Source: an uncultured Clostridia bacterium (GTDB lineage: Bacteria > Bacillota > Clostridia > Christensenellales > UBA1242). From it: 64,000 nucleotides of DNA. Below the pieces are notes generated by a model that was given only the letters and a program-made list of their open reading frames with translations, did no database searches and had not been told where the DNA came from. The translations under genes and the position numbers were made by a program. The stretch is taken from contig CAKVMJ010000001.1 of assembly GCA_934772445.1 (NCBI GenBank), positions 1 to 64,000 of the forward strand. Direction: 5' to 3'. How positions within the stretch are numbered: position 1 is the stretch's first letter; the number at the start of each line of letters is the position of its first letter. This document shows, in pieces, positions 16,677-27,100 of this stretch.

Positions 16677-19600
16677 TATTTTACCTCCGCCATTTTAACA
16701 GCATCACTTAATTTAACAGATACAACTTTACTTACACCCTTTTCTTCCATTGTAATACCAAACAAACAATCTGAATTTTCCATTGTTGGCTTTTTATGGG
16801 TAATACAAATAAATTGAGTTTCGTGAGCATATCTTCTTAAATATTGAACAAATCTAAATACATTTGCTTCATCTAAAGGTGCTTCAATTTCATCTAGCAA
16901 GCAGAATGGCATTGGTTTTAATCTTAATATTGCAAACAATATTGCAATTGCAACCAAGGCTTTCTCACCACCAGATAGCAACTGAGTATTCTTTAATTTT
17001 TTCTCTGGTGGTTCTGCATAAATTTCAACACCCGCTTCCAAAACATTATCTGAATCAACAAGCTCTAGCCTTGCATTTCCGCCACCAAACAATTCTTTAA
17101 ATATTGAACCAAAGTTTGTATTTATCTTATTGAACTCATTAACAAATTGTGTTGTCATTTCATCAGATAAATCTTTGATAATTTTCTTTATATCTTCTTC
17201 TGCCTTAATTAAATCTTGCGCCTGTTCGTAAATACCACCGTGTCTTTCTTGTAATAGTTTATAATCTTCTATTGCATTAACATTTACATTACCAAGAGCT
17301 GAGATTTCTTTTTTAGTTTTAGTTATATCCTGCAAACCTAGTTTTAAATCAAAATCAGGTTTCTTATAATCTAAAGCAGTGGCATAAGTAAGTTCGTATT
17401 CACTCCAAACTCTTTCTTGCATAGCTTCAATATCTGTATCAACCTTAGTTAAATTCAAATCTTGAGCATACTTTTTATCTTGAAGCCCTGAAACTTCGCT
17501 TGTTAACATCAATCTTTCTTCATCAAGATTTTTTAAAGATGCTTGCAATTCACCTTTACTATCTTCCAACTTCTTAAGTTTCGCTTTTGTTTCGCTTAAC
17601 TCGTTTGAGTTTTTAACAACGCTTTCTTCGTTATCAATCTCAGTAACCTTGCTTTGATGTTCTTTTAATAACGCATTGTTATTTTCATAAACTCTAACCA
17701 ATTGCTCTAACTCTTGAGAATTCAACTTACTTTCGTATTCAAGTCTTTCAATCTCTGTTAGAATATTTTGCATTTCATTAGATATTGATGCAATATTAAC
17801 CTTTAATTCAGTGATTTCATTAGACAAACTCTCTTTTTTATCTTTCAAATCACCAAAGTTATCTGTATCAATCAAATCTGTGGCAACTTCGCCATTCTCT
17901 TCACCGTTTAAAACGCTTAATTCTTTATTAATACTATCAAGAATTTGAGTTGCTTTTGCAATCTCACCTTCAAGTTTACTAAGTGTTGCTAAGTTATCAT
18001 TCTTACTATCAACAATACTTACATAAATCTCATTTTCTTTAGCACACGCAAGTTCGTATTCACGCAAGTTGCTTGTTTCTTGTTTCAACTCTTTACTTAT
18101 AGCTTCATACTCGCTAAGACCAAATTTTAAATCCTCATCTTTCTTATTTCTCTCCCTTGTGGCCTCTTCGATTTCTTTGATTATAGCACCAATATCACTA
18201 TCTTTAGATAATAAGCTTGTACCAAAAGATTTTTTACTACCACCTGTCATTGAACCAGTTGGTGCAATTATATCTCCATCTAATGTAACTATTCTAAATG
18301 AATAACTTGTTTTATTTGCTAATGTTACCGCTTCGTTAATATCCGAAACCACAACAGTTGTTCCAAGCAAGCTAGAAATTACTGGCTCTAAATGAGAATT
18401 ATATTTAATTAAGGTTTTAGCAACACCAAAACAACCTGTTGAATTTAAAACTCTTTGATAAACTGGGTCTAAATTTCTTTGTTTTACCTTATTAATTGGT
18501 AAGCAAGTAATTCTTCCATATTGGTTTTCTTTTAAATATTTAATTAAATATTTAGCATCTTCTTCATTTTCAGTAACTATATTTTGAACTGCGTTACCAA
18601 GTGCCATTTCAATTGCAGTTTGATATTTCTCAGGTACGGAAATTAAGTTTGCAACCACACCAACAATACGCTTTTTAAGTTCGTTCATTCTCTCGGCATC
18701 TTTTAATAATCTTCTAACACTACCATTAAAGCCTTCAAACTCTTTTTGCATATCTTCCAAAAGTTTCTTCTTTTGATGTAAACTTACTATTGATGTATTT
18801 AAACTATTTATATCTAATTCAAGTTTTTTATTTTCTGCTAACTTTTCATTCTGCTTAGCAATTAAAATATCTATTTTCTTACTGCTTATTTCTTTATTAG
18901 ATGTTTCAACTTTTAATATTCTCGCACATTCTTTTTCTGCTGTTTCAAGTTCGTTTATCTTCGCAACAACAGCCATCTTATCTTCAAAATTTCTTTTTGT
19001 ATTTTCTTCATAAGATGTTTTCTCAGCATTCAATGCAGAAATTTTTGCTTTTGTATCACCTAACTTATTCAACGATTCAAAAATTCTCTTTTGTTGAGTT
19101 TTTGCTTCATCTTCACCAAGTGCTAATTCTTTAGTAACATTTTCATATTGCTCTTCTAAATCAGTAAGTTTTGCTCTATTTCTATTTAATTCTTCGCCAA
19201 ACTTCTCTTTTCTAATTTGAGAATTCTTAAGGCGTTCTTCCATCTGCTCTTTTAATGAAGTCTTCTTAGAGATTTCATCACTAAGCCTTGCTTCATCACC
19301 CATCAAGCTTCTTATCTTTTCTTTTAAAAGAGAACTTAATCCCGCACTCTTTTCAAGACCGATTGTTAAATCTAAAATTTCAGCATTTAATGTTTTAATA
19401 TTTTCATCTAAATGATTTAATTTATCAAAGGAAGAATTATAATCATCAATAACTTTTTCAAGTTTTTCTTGTTTTAAATTCAAATCCTCCATAATTTCAT
19501 CTATTCTTGCTTGGATAACCGCTTTATTATCGTTTGCAGAATCATATTGATAAATATAAGCATTAACTTCTAATAGTTTTAATTTTTCTTTTAACTCCAA

Positions 19601-20245
19601 ATAAATCTTTGCAGTTTCGGATTGTTTTTGCAATGGTTTTAATTGCCTATCAATTTCGTTTAATACATTGGTTATATTATCCAAATTCTGCTGAGTTCTT
19701 TCCAAATTTCTTTCTGCTTCATCTTTTTTTGCTTTAAATCCAGCAATACCAGAAGCTTCTTCGAAAATAACTCTTCTTTCTAAAGGCTTACTATTTACAA
19801 TTTTATCAACCATACCTTGAGATATAATCGAATAACCGCTTTTACCAACTCCACTATTATAAAGCATTTCGGTAATATCTTTAAGCCTACAAGGATTACC
19901 ATTAACAAGATATTCGCTAACGCCCGAACGATACAATTTTCTTGTGATTGTAATTTCTTCTAAAGGAGTATTGAATATCTTATTGCCATTATCAAACACC
20001 AAAGAAACCTCGCAAAAACTAGAGCCTTTGCGTTTTTCAGTACCTTTAAAGATAACATCTTGCATAGTTGTTCCTCTAAGGTTTTTAGAGCTTTGCTCAC
20101 CCAAAACCCATTTAACAGCATCTGCAACATTACTCTTTCCGCAACCATTTGGCCCAACGATTGCATTTATACCTTCTTCAAATTTAATTTTAGTTGGGTC
20201 TGCAAAAGATTTAAACCCAGAAATTTCTATTTGTTTGAAATTCAA
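16676..20245 (-). CDS. smc: Chromosome segregation ATPase Smc
   Basis: 1189 residues; TTG start with GGAGG 5 nt upstream. Smc forms the core of condensin with ScpA/ScpB. N-terminal FKSFADPT and Walker A GPNGCGKSN are followed by a coiled coil, a hinge around residues 510-690 (GSMTGGSKKS), a second coiled coil, and the C-terminal LLSGGEKALVAIAILFA signature and Walker B (CLLDEIEAPLDEANV). The length is normal. It is 110 bp after rnc with its own predicted promoter, followed by ftsY. Confidence 0.98.
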   Translation of the reverse strand: MNFKQIEISGFKSFADPTKIKFEEGINAIVGPNGCGKSNVADAVKWVLGEQSSKNLRGTTMQDVIFKGTEKRKGSSFCEVSLVFDNGNKIFNTPLEEITITRKLYRSGVSEYLVNGNPCRLKDITEMLYNSGVGKSGYSIISQGMVDKIVNSKPLERRVIFEEASGIAGFKAKKDEAERNLERTQQNLDNITNVLNEIDRQLKPLQKQSETAKIYLELKEKLKLLEVNAYIYQYDSANDNKAVIQARIDEIMEDLNLKQEKLEKVIDDYNSSFDKLNHLDENIKTLNAEILDLTIGLEKSAGLSSLLKEKIRSLMGDEARLSDEISKKTSLKEQMEERLKNSQIRKEKFGEELNRNRAKLTDLEEQYENVTKELALGEDEAKTQQKRIFESLNKLGDTKAKISALNAEKTSYEENTKRNFEDKMAVVAKINELETAEKECARILKVETSNKEISSKKIDILIAKQNEKLAENKKLELDINSLNTSIVSLHQKKKLLEDMQKEFEGFNGSVRRLLKDAERMNELKKRIVGVVANLISVPEKYQTAIEMALGNAVQNIVTENEEDAKYLIKYLKENQYGRITCLPINKVKQRNLDPVYQRVLNSTGCFGVAKTLIKYNSHLEPVISSLLGTTVVVSDINEAVTLANKTSYSFRIVTLDGDIIAPTGSMTGGSKKSFGTSLLSKDSDIGAIIKEIEEATRERNKKDEDLKFGLSEYEAISKELKQETSNLREYELACAKENEIYVSIVDSKNDNLATLSKLEGEIAKATQILDSINKELSVLNGEENGEVATDLIDTDNFGDLKDKKESLSNEITELKVNIASISNEMQNILTEIERLEYESKLNSQELEQLVRVYENNNALLKEHQSKVTEIDNEESVVKNSNELSETKAKLKKLEDSKGELQASLKNLDEERLMLTSEVSGLQDKKYAQDLNLTKVDTDIEAMQERVWSEYELTYATALDYKKPDFDLKLGLQDITKTKKEISALGNVNVNAIEDYKLLQERHGGIYEQAQDLIKAEEDIKKIIKDLSDEMTTQFVNEFNKINTNFGSIFKELFGGGNARLELVDSDNVLEAGVEIYAEPPEKKLKNTQLLSGGEKALVAIAILFAILRLKPMPFCLLDEIEAPLDEANVFRFVQYLRRYAHETQFICITHKKPTMENSDCLFGITMEEKGVSKVVSVKLSDAVKMAEVK

Positions 20246-20305
20246 AATAGCCTCCGTTTTGAATACAAAAAAAAGTATTCATAAAGCATTTTACACTCTT
20301 ACTTA

Positions 20306-20334
20306 AGTATAGCAAAATACTTTATAAATACCAA
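20306..20334 (-). promoter_or_regulatory. Predicted sigma-A promoter for smc-ftsY
   Basis: Minus strand: -35 TTGGTA, 17-bp spacer, -10 TATACT. Downstream in the leader an inverted repeat GAATAC/GTATTC encloses a loop of eight T before GGAGG of smc. Confidence 0.55.
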
Positions 20335-20355
20335 ACAAAAATAGCCCTTTATTAA

Positions 20356-21006
20356 TTAGTTTTTATTGATTTGATTATAAACATTTTTCGCACACATTTG
20401 CTCAGCTTCCTTTATAGATTTTGCCTTACAAACTGAAGTAAGCTCATCATTAACAAATAATTGAACTATAAATGAATCTCCTCTACCACTACTTTTATAA
20501 TCAAGCTTTAGATTTTTTGCCTGACAAAGTTCTTGCAAAGGTGTTTTATAATCAATAATTAAATTTTCAAAATCCTCAATATTCTTTTTATCTTTAACTA
20601 GAGTTTTTAAAACATAATTATAAGCATTATCCAAATTTGAATCCAAATAGATAGCTCCAAGCAAACTCTCATAAACATCGCAAAGAATACTCTGCTTAAT
20701 ATCGTTTTTAAGGCTTCTACCAACTCTTACAAATTGAGAAATACCTAAATTAAGAACAATATCTGCTAAAGTTTTTTCTTGAACCATTTTGGCTCTGATT
20801 TTAGTTAAACTGCCTTCTTTTTCTGCTGGAAAATTCTTATAAATATAATCACTTACAATATATTCAAGCAAACTATCGCCTAAAAATTCTAATCTTTCAT
20901 AATTTTTAACTTTATTTTCATTTGCATACGAAGAATGAGTTAGTGCCATATTTAATAAGGATTTATCTTTAAAGGTATAGCCAATAATTGTTTCTAAATT
21001 ATTCAC
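20356..21006 (-). CDS. rnc: Ribonuclease III
   Basis: 216 residues from a GTG at 21006, which follows GAGG by 6 nt and overlaps the plsX stop (GTGAATAA); in-frame ATGs further upstream (for example 21045) would give a longer overlap. RNase III cuts double-stranded RNA in rRNA processing. The signature YERLEFLGDSLLEYIVSDYIY and the second active-site acidic cluster DVYESLLGAIYLD are intact, with a C-terminal dsRNA-binding domain (KTPLQELCQAKNLK...AEQMCAKNVYNQI). Confidence 0.95.
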   Translation of the reverse strand: MNNLETIIGYTFKDKSLLNMALTHSSYANENKVKNYERLEFLGDSLLEYIVSDYIYKNFPAEKEGSLTKIRAKMVQEKTLADIVLNLGISQFVRVGRSLKNDIKQSILCDVYESLLGAIYLDSNLDNAYNYVLKTLVKDKKNIEDFENLIIDYKTPLQELCQAKNLKLDYKSSGRGDSFIVQLFVNDELTSVCKAKSIKEAEQMCAKNVYNQINKN

Positions 21007-22027
21007 CCTCAACCTCGCAATCATATTTTTGAACATTTTCGGCAATTAAATCCACAAGTTTTGCTTCATACATCTGAACAACTTGTTCAATACTAGCACA
21101 AATACTCTCAGCCTTACTACTACCGTGGGATTTAACGATAATTTTCTTACAGCCTAAAAGAACTGCTCCACCTTGATGGCTATAATCTAGTTTACTCTTC
21201 AAACTCTTAAATGCATTTCTCATAAGCAATGCACCAAGTTTTCTCCAAACACCATTATCTATTTCTTGTTTCATCATTTTTAACAATGAAATCATAGCAC
21301 CTTCACTGCTTTTTAGCAAAACATTACCAGCGAAACCATCAGTTACAACTAAATCATAATCTCCGCTTAAAAGTTCTCTTGCTTCCATATTACCAACAAA
21401 GTTTATTCCCTCAAGATTGCTTAACATCTCAAAAGTTTCCTTTGAAAGTTCATTACCCTTATGTTCTTCAACGCCAACATTCAAAAGAGCAACTCTAGGA
21501 TTTGCAACGCCATAGATAGATTTCAAATATGCAGTACCCATTAAAGCAAAGTGAACTAAATTTATAGGCTTTGCATCCATATTAGCACCACAATCCACAA
21601 TAGCCACAGGAGTACCTTTAATTGTTGGAAGAATTGGACATAACGCTGGTCTTGAAACTCCGCTCAATCTTCCAAGTTTTAAAAACGCACCAGTAAGCAC
21701 AGCACCAGTTGAACCAGCACCAACAAATCCTGCCACCTCATCATTTGTTCTAAGCTCATCAAAAGCCTTAACTAAAGAACTATCTTTTTTAGTTCTTATA
21801 GCAACGGTTGGCGACTCGTTATTTTCTATAATTTCTTTAGCATCAATTATCTCAATTCTATCTAAAAAAGCACATTTCTCACTTTCTAGAATTTCTTCAA
21901 TTCTTTCTTTATCACCTGTAAAAATAATAAATAGTTCATCATTTTTACTTAGAGCATCAATACCGCCCTTAATTATCTCAACTGGAGCATTATCTCCACC
22001 AAAAGCATCAACTACAACTTTAATCAT
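20999..22027 (-). CDS. plsX: Phosphate acyltransferase PlsX
   Basis: 342 residues. Makes acyl-phosphate from acyl-ACP for phosphatidic acid synthesis with PlsY. The N-terminus VVVDAFGGDNAPVEIIKGG and VGAGSTGAVLTGAFLKLGRLSGVSRPAL are diagnostic. In Bacillus fabD-fabG-acpP lie between plsX and rnc; here rnc follows directly, and acpP is found at 51206. It is the first gene of the unit, with AGGAG before the ATG. Confidence 0.97.
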   Translation of the reverse strand: MIKVVVDAFGGDNAPVEIIKGGIDALSKNDELFIIFTGDKERIEEILESEKCAFLDRIEIIDAKEIIENNESPTVAIRTKKDSSLVKAFDELRTNDEVAGFVGAGSTGAVLTGAFLKLGRLSGVSRPALCPILPTIKGTPVAIVDCGANMDAKPINLVHFALMGTAYLKSIYGVANPRVALLNVGVEEHKGNELSKETFEMLSNLEGINFVGNMEARELLSGDYDLVVTDGFAGNVLLKSSEGAMISLLKMMKQEIDNGVWRKLGALLMRNAFKSLKSKLDYSHQGGAVLLGCKKIIVKSHGSSKAESICASIEQVVQMYEAKLVDLIAENVQKYDCEVEGE

Positions 22028-22047
22028 AAATTTCTCCTAATAATTAA

Positions 22048-22076
22048 ACTTTACAATAATTATTAAAAAAAGTCAA
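22048..22076 (-). promoter_or_regulatory. Predicted sigma-A promoter for plsX-rnc
   Basis: Minus strand: -35 TTGACT, 17-bp spacer, -10 TAAAGT. Confidence 0.7.
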
Positions 22077-22088
22077 TAAAATGCAAAT

Positions 22089-22118
22089 AAAAAAAGCCAA
22101 CCATTTAATGATTGACTT
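22089..22118 (-). terminator. Terminator after the SPFH gene
   Basis: Minus strand: AGTCAA...TTGGCT stem with an inner CAT/ATG pairing, then seven T. It resembles the terminator after the ferredoxin gene in both sequence and size. Confidence 0.8.
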
Positions 22119-22127
22119 TATTATTTG

Positions 22128-23018
22128 TTATTTTTTTTCTTTTTTATTTGTTTTACCAGCATTTAAAGTTTCTGCCATAGTGGTTGCCAATGTGGCAACA
22201 TTTTGCAAATCACTAGGAACAATAATCTTTGTGCTTTGGCCATCTGCTAAATACTTCAAAGCTTCAAATCCTTGCAATGTTAGATAAGCAGAATCTGGTT
22301 TTGCTTGCATAATTTTCTTTATTGCTTCAGCAGTACCTTCGGCTTCAGAAATTAAAGAGATTTTTTTAGCTTCTGCTCTTAAAATTGCAGATTCTTTTTC
22401 ACCTTCAGCAACTAAGATACTACTCTTCTTTTCGCCTTCGGCTCTCAAGATTGCTTCTCTTCTTTCTCTTTCTGCTCTCATTTGTTTTTCCATCGCATCT
22501 CTAATATCTTTTGGAGGAAGAATATTTTTTAATTCAACACGATGAATTTTTATTCCCCAAGGATCGGTTGCTTCATCAAGAATAGAACGCATTTTGGTAT
22601 TAACAATATCTCTTGATGTTAGAGTTTCATCAAGTTCCATTTCACCAACAATATTTCTAAGAGTGGTTGCAGTTAGATTTTCAATAGCAGCAAGAGGTCT
22701 ATCCACGCCATAGCAGAATAATTTTGGATCTGTTACTTGGTAATATACCACTGTATCTATTTGCATAGTTACATTATCTTTTGTAATAACAGGTTGAGGT
22801 GGAAAATCCGCAATTCTTTCTTTTAAATTTAGTGGAGTTCCTGCAACTCTATCAAAGAAAGGTAAAATCATATGAATACCAGTTTCCAATGTTTTATGGT
22901 ATTTACCCAACCTTTCAATAACTAAAGCAGTTGATTGTTTTACAATCTTAACCGATGCTATTAAGATTAAAAACGCAACAACAGCTAAAACAATTAAAAT
23001 TATAGCAAATGTACTCAT
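22128..23018 (-). CDS. SPFH/band-7 (stomatin, QmcA-type) membrane protein
   Basis: 296 residues. One N-terminal TM helix (about residues 5-23) is followed by the band-7 domain (ALVIERLGKYHKTLETGIHM, VTDPKLFCYGV, LDETLTSRD) and a long Ala/Glu/Arg-rich helix (MRAERERREAILRAEGEKKS). Such proteins form membrane microdomain scaffolds, and the stomatin class is often encoded with NfeD partners. The start overlaps the upstream NfeD-like gene by 4 bp. Confidence 0.95.
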   Translation of the reverse strand: MSTFAIILIVLAVVAFLILIASVKIVKQSTALVIERLGKYHKTLETGIHMILPFFDRVAGTPLNLKERIADFPPQPVITKDNVTMQIDTVVYYQVTDPKLFCYGVDRPLAAIENLTATTLRNIVGEMELDETLTSRDIVNTKMRSILDEATDPWGIKIHRVELKNILPPKDIRDAMEKQMRAERERREAILRAEGEKKSSILVAEGEKESAILRAEAKKISLISEAEGTAEAIKKIMQAKPDSAYLTLQGFEALKYLADGQSTKIIVPSDLQNVATLATTMAETLNAGKTNKKEKK

Positions 23019-23455
23019 TCTTTATCTCCTTTCTCAACGATATATTTATTACCGCTAATTTTTAATACTCTAACCAACTCACCTTTTTGAATTGGTTTAT
23101 TATCCACTGAAACAACATTCCAAACAACTCCATTAATCTTGATTGTTCCCATATTATCCTCAGTGATATCTGTTAACAATTTATATGTTTCGCCAAAAGC
23201 ACTCTCGGCATTTGTTTTTGTGTTATCTTTCTTTAATAAAAACTTTAAAGCAATTTTTCTTAAAGCTAGCAACAAAACTAAAGACAAAACTATAAAAACA
23301 ACAAGTTGAATTTCCCATCTAACGCCTACGCTTGCAAGTATCATACAAACAATACCTCCAGCCACAAACCAGATAGAAGCCATTTCCATTGTAATAAATT
23401 CTATAATTAAGCTAAGAGCCGTAACACCTAACCAAACCCAAATCATCCAATCCAT
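23015..23455 (-). CDS. NfeD-like membrane protein
   Basis: 146 residues. Two or three hydrophobic segments (about 5-20, 25-43, 48-66) are followed by a C-terminal OB-fold-like soluble part (GTIKINGVVWNVVSVDNKPIQKGELVRV) typical of short NfeD proteins, which partner SPFH proteins. RBS AGGAG precedes the ATG. The gene overlaps the SPFH gene by 4 bp, consistent with a complex. A possible promoter (TTGAAT, 16 bp, TAATAT) lies at 23531-23558. Confidence 0.9.
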   Translation of the reverse strand: MDWMIWVWLGVTALSLIIEFITMEMASIWFVAGGIVCMILASVGVRWEIQLVVFIVLSLVLLLALRKIALKFLLKKDNTKTNAESAFGETYKLLTDITEDNMGTIKINGVVWNVVSVDNKPIQKGELVRVLKISGNKYIVEKGDKE

Positions 23456-23480
23456 AGTTTCTCCTTTTAAAAAATCAATA

Positions 23481-23520
23481 AATAGTTTTCCAAACCCTCC
23501 ACCTAGGGTTTGGAACTATT
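23481..23520 (-). terminator. Long hairpin between the giant gene and nfeD, probable terminator
   Basis: A 9-bp stem (CCAAACCCT/AGGGTTTGG) is extended by AATAGTT/AACTATT across a two-base bulge. The T-run after it on the minus strand is imperfect and begins about 6 nt later. It is probably the terminator of the giant gene; an attenuator in the nfeD leader is the alternative. Confidence 0.55.
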
Positions 23521-23574
23521 TTATTAATATATATTATAATATTTTTTTATTAATTCAAAATGAATCGAATAATA

Positions 23575-24110
23575 TTAAGTTGGAACATGATAATAGTAGG
23601 CACTTTGCCAACGAGATGCACTTAATGCATCAGTTTTGATACTTCTATTAGAATTCATCAATGATGACTCATCATAATAGTATAACACACCATTTTCTAC
23701 ATGGTCAAATATAACTACATGTTGACCATTATAATGTACTATATCACCTTTCTTTATATTTGAATTAACTTTTCCACCAACTATAAAACTACCATTATAA
23801 TTACCATAACCACTTGACTTTGCAAAGGCTAAATATCCTGCACTACCATTTTGCTTACCTAGATAACCATATAGTAATCTAACAAATCCCCAGCAATCTG
23901 TATAGATTAAACCAGAATTATTTTTTATCATATTTATAGGAGCTGATAAATTATATTTAGTTACACCATCACCGCCATTATTTGTGTTGGCGCGTTTATC
24001 GCATTGCTTTGTGTAACTATCACTATAATAGTGGATTGCATAATCGTATGACCATTCTACACCTTCTTGTGCGATAAAGTAATTAATAGCATTTATAACC
24101 CCCGGTACTT
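23575..24110 (-). other. NlpC/P60-type cysteine peptidase domain of the giant protein
   Basis: The segment holds YTDCWGFVRLLYGYLG, with the expected nucleophile Cys at the start of a helix, then IKKGDIVHYNGQHVVIFD with the catalytic His. Spacing (58 residues) and motif order fit the NlpC/P60 or related amidase fold, which cleaves cell-wall peptides. The third catalytic residue was not assigned. A Thr-Asp-Pro-rich linker joins it to the repeats. Confidence 0.7.
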
Positions 24111-27100
24111 CCCCAGCTGGAGTATTATCACCTCCACCCGGAGATGGATCCGGATCGGTTGGGTTCGTTGGATCTGTAGGATCAGTTGGATCTGTGCCTG
24201 AACCACCGCCCGGATTATATCCCGGATTTAAACTTGGATTAGTTCCGTTTGCTTGGTCCTTACCTGGAAGAAGTTCTCCACCAGAATAAGCAAGTGACCA
24301 ACCGAAATCGCAACTAGCAACTTTTCCGATAACTTTATCATATAGAGAATTACCAGAAGCAGTATAAGCTCTAACATCATAACTCAATTCATCATAAGTC
24401 ATTGTGCCTTCTTTTAAAGCTCTAGTAGTGATTAAGTTATATAAATTTGGATGCCAATTATGATTTGAAGCTTTTAATTGAGAAACTGTATCAAAATCAA
24501 TTTCCAATGTGATAGTTTCACCATTATTGATAGTTTTTCTATCAGAAGCTTTAACCAAATTTGGATTTGAGAATAAACTTTTCAAATTGTAATCAATTGT
24601 TACGCTTTGATTTGCGTTAATAGCTTGTTGCCTTGCATACTCACGCCTTTTATCATCATATTCTGAACCTAAATATTGTGTTGTTTCTTGTCCATAAGAT
24701 TTACTACCACCTGAAATTGTCCAGTTTTGGGTTCTTCTAGGAGGACCGCAATATTCTGCATTGCCTTTTGGTTCTGCATTATATGTTGCAGTTATTTTTG
24801 AATGTTCATAAACATAACTAATAAATTCATAGTTATAATATAAACCATTAGACAACTCAACATTTAATTCGCAAAGCACTACTGGAATTAATCTTACATA
24901 ACCTTGAACTGTTAATGTTCCGATTTCAATGGTTTCTGTTTTTGTACTGAAACTATAATTATCTGTACCCCAGCAATTATCCGGATCATCTACATAGTCA
25001 TCAACCCAAATTGTTACTGGTACTGAAATCTCTCTTCTTGATATAATATTACCATTTTCATCATAAGTATATTCATACTCAGTTTCATTTTTAATTTCTT
25101 GGTGTCGTCCAACCCACTTTTTCATATATTCAGTTCTAGTTGAATATCCAGAAGTACTACTGATTTGATAAGTGATATTTTGTTTTACATGTTGAGTTCC
25201 AGCAATACCAACATCAATAGTTGAATACCTACTTGATTGTTTTAAACTACCACCAGATGATGGAAGATATGTAAATGTATATGTTGCAGTTACATCTGGA
25301 CTATTGAAGTCTGTTTGACCTTTTGTTGAGATGATGACCTGACCTGTGGCATCAATCAATTCAACCGTTCTATCAAGATGGCTTATCTTATATGGATCAG
25401 TTCCGCTATAACGCATACTTGTATTTGAATAAGTATCGCAATTTGGATCTGTATAACCAAGAGTTAAGTTATTACCAAGAATTTTACCAATATAATTGAA
25501 TGTGTTATCTGTATTGTGGAAGTCTTGACCTGCTACAACAACTCTTGTTTTATTTTGAGTGAAGCCCGGAGTATCAAAACCAAGCCTATCAAACACACCA
25601 GATGAAGATAAAGATTTTGGCAAGTTTGCTTTTCGTTTAGTTGTGCAATTCGCACCCCTGCTTACACCATTACAAACCCAATAATCTCCATTTAATGTTA
25701 GCTTTCTACCATAATTTGTACAAGTAGATTTTTCACAATAATAACTAGAGATTATTTCATTAATCTTATATTTACCTTCTTCATAGCCATCGTTTCTATC
25801 GGTATATAATGTTGAAGTACTTTCAGTACTTGAAGAGATTTGCATTGTAACATCTCTAACAACTATATTTTTACTCTCTGTTAAAGATGAAGTACCAGCT
25901 GAATATCCAGCCAAACCTCCAACATACATAGAACCCATTACAAAGCTTGAAACTCTTTGATTTGATGTATTATTTAATGAAAATCCTTCAACTCTTAAGT
26001 TTGTTGAACTACCCTTATTTCCAGCATCTGTATCTATATATCCGAATAGTCCACCAACATAAGCACCACCAGATACTGTTCCGCCATCATCAAAATAAAT
26101 TTTGCAATCTCCAATAATAGCTGAAGAATTTGCTAATGGGTCTGAATGGTAACTACCACAGATACCACCAACATAATCTCCTTGAGCTACAATTGAAGCT
26201 CCATTGTTAGAAACAGAGCCCAATTTAACATTTTGGCTTCCTCTAGTTGTACAATGGATTAATTCACCAACTATACCACCAACATACGAACCAGAAGCTG
26301 TAACTGAAGCACTATTGCTTGCACGCGTAACCGATGGAGATTTACATTCATCAGGTTTGATATTATTTTGACTATCATAAGCATACTCAATATCGCCCTT
26401 ACCAAGAATACCCCCAACATAGTTTACACCAGAAATTGGAACTGTGTTTGATGTGTTTGTATTTGTATCATTATCTCCTGTGATATAACAATCACCGATA
26501 GCATAACCACAGATACCACCAACATACGAACCAGAAGCAGTTAAGCTATCATAAGTGTTATCTCCATTAATTCTATCTAATCTAGCAAAGCTATAGATTG
26601 AACCACCTTTAGAGTAACCTACAACGCCACCAACATAGTTAGTTCCGCCAACTCTTATTCCTCTATAAGAACCAGAGTAGCAAACTCCATGTAGATATCC
26701 TACGAATCCGCCAGTGTAATCTCCACTAGCTGTAACTAAGATATTTAATCCGTTTTCATCTTTATTTGTTTTTAGTACCGCTTCAGCAGTTTCCATAGTA
26801 ACAGCTTCTCCAGCAACACCACCTGTTTTAGTTCCGCCATTAACAGCTATATTTTCAATATTTCCGTTAACTTCTGCGTAACCAACATATCCGAAGGCAC
26901 CACCAACATTACTATTACCATTGATTGAAGCAACACCATTTTGGATATCAACTCCACCACCAGTATAGCCAGATGTTGCACCAGAAACATATTTAGCATC
27001 TTGGTTAGCTCCATCAACTAATGGATAATGATAAGCATAACTATTATTTGTTTTGTTAAAATCGTTATTTCTATCGTTTTGACCAAAGATTTCTTCATTG

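Noticed and set aside
20262..20281. Inverted repeat GAATAC/GTATTC in the smc leader as a terminator for rnc
   Set aside because: The T run is the loop, not the tail, and it is followed by GGAGG of smc; it is at most a leader hairpin.
23575..24110. Phage origin of the C-terminal domain, because DCWGFVR resembles NlpC/P60 domains of phage tail proteins
   Set aside because: No other phage gene is near, and the domain is joined in frame to a secreted lipoprotein by a Pro-rich linker.
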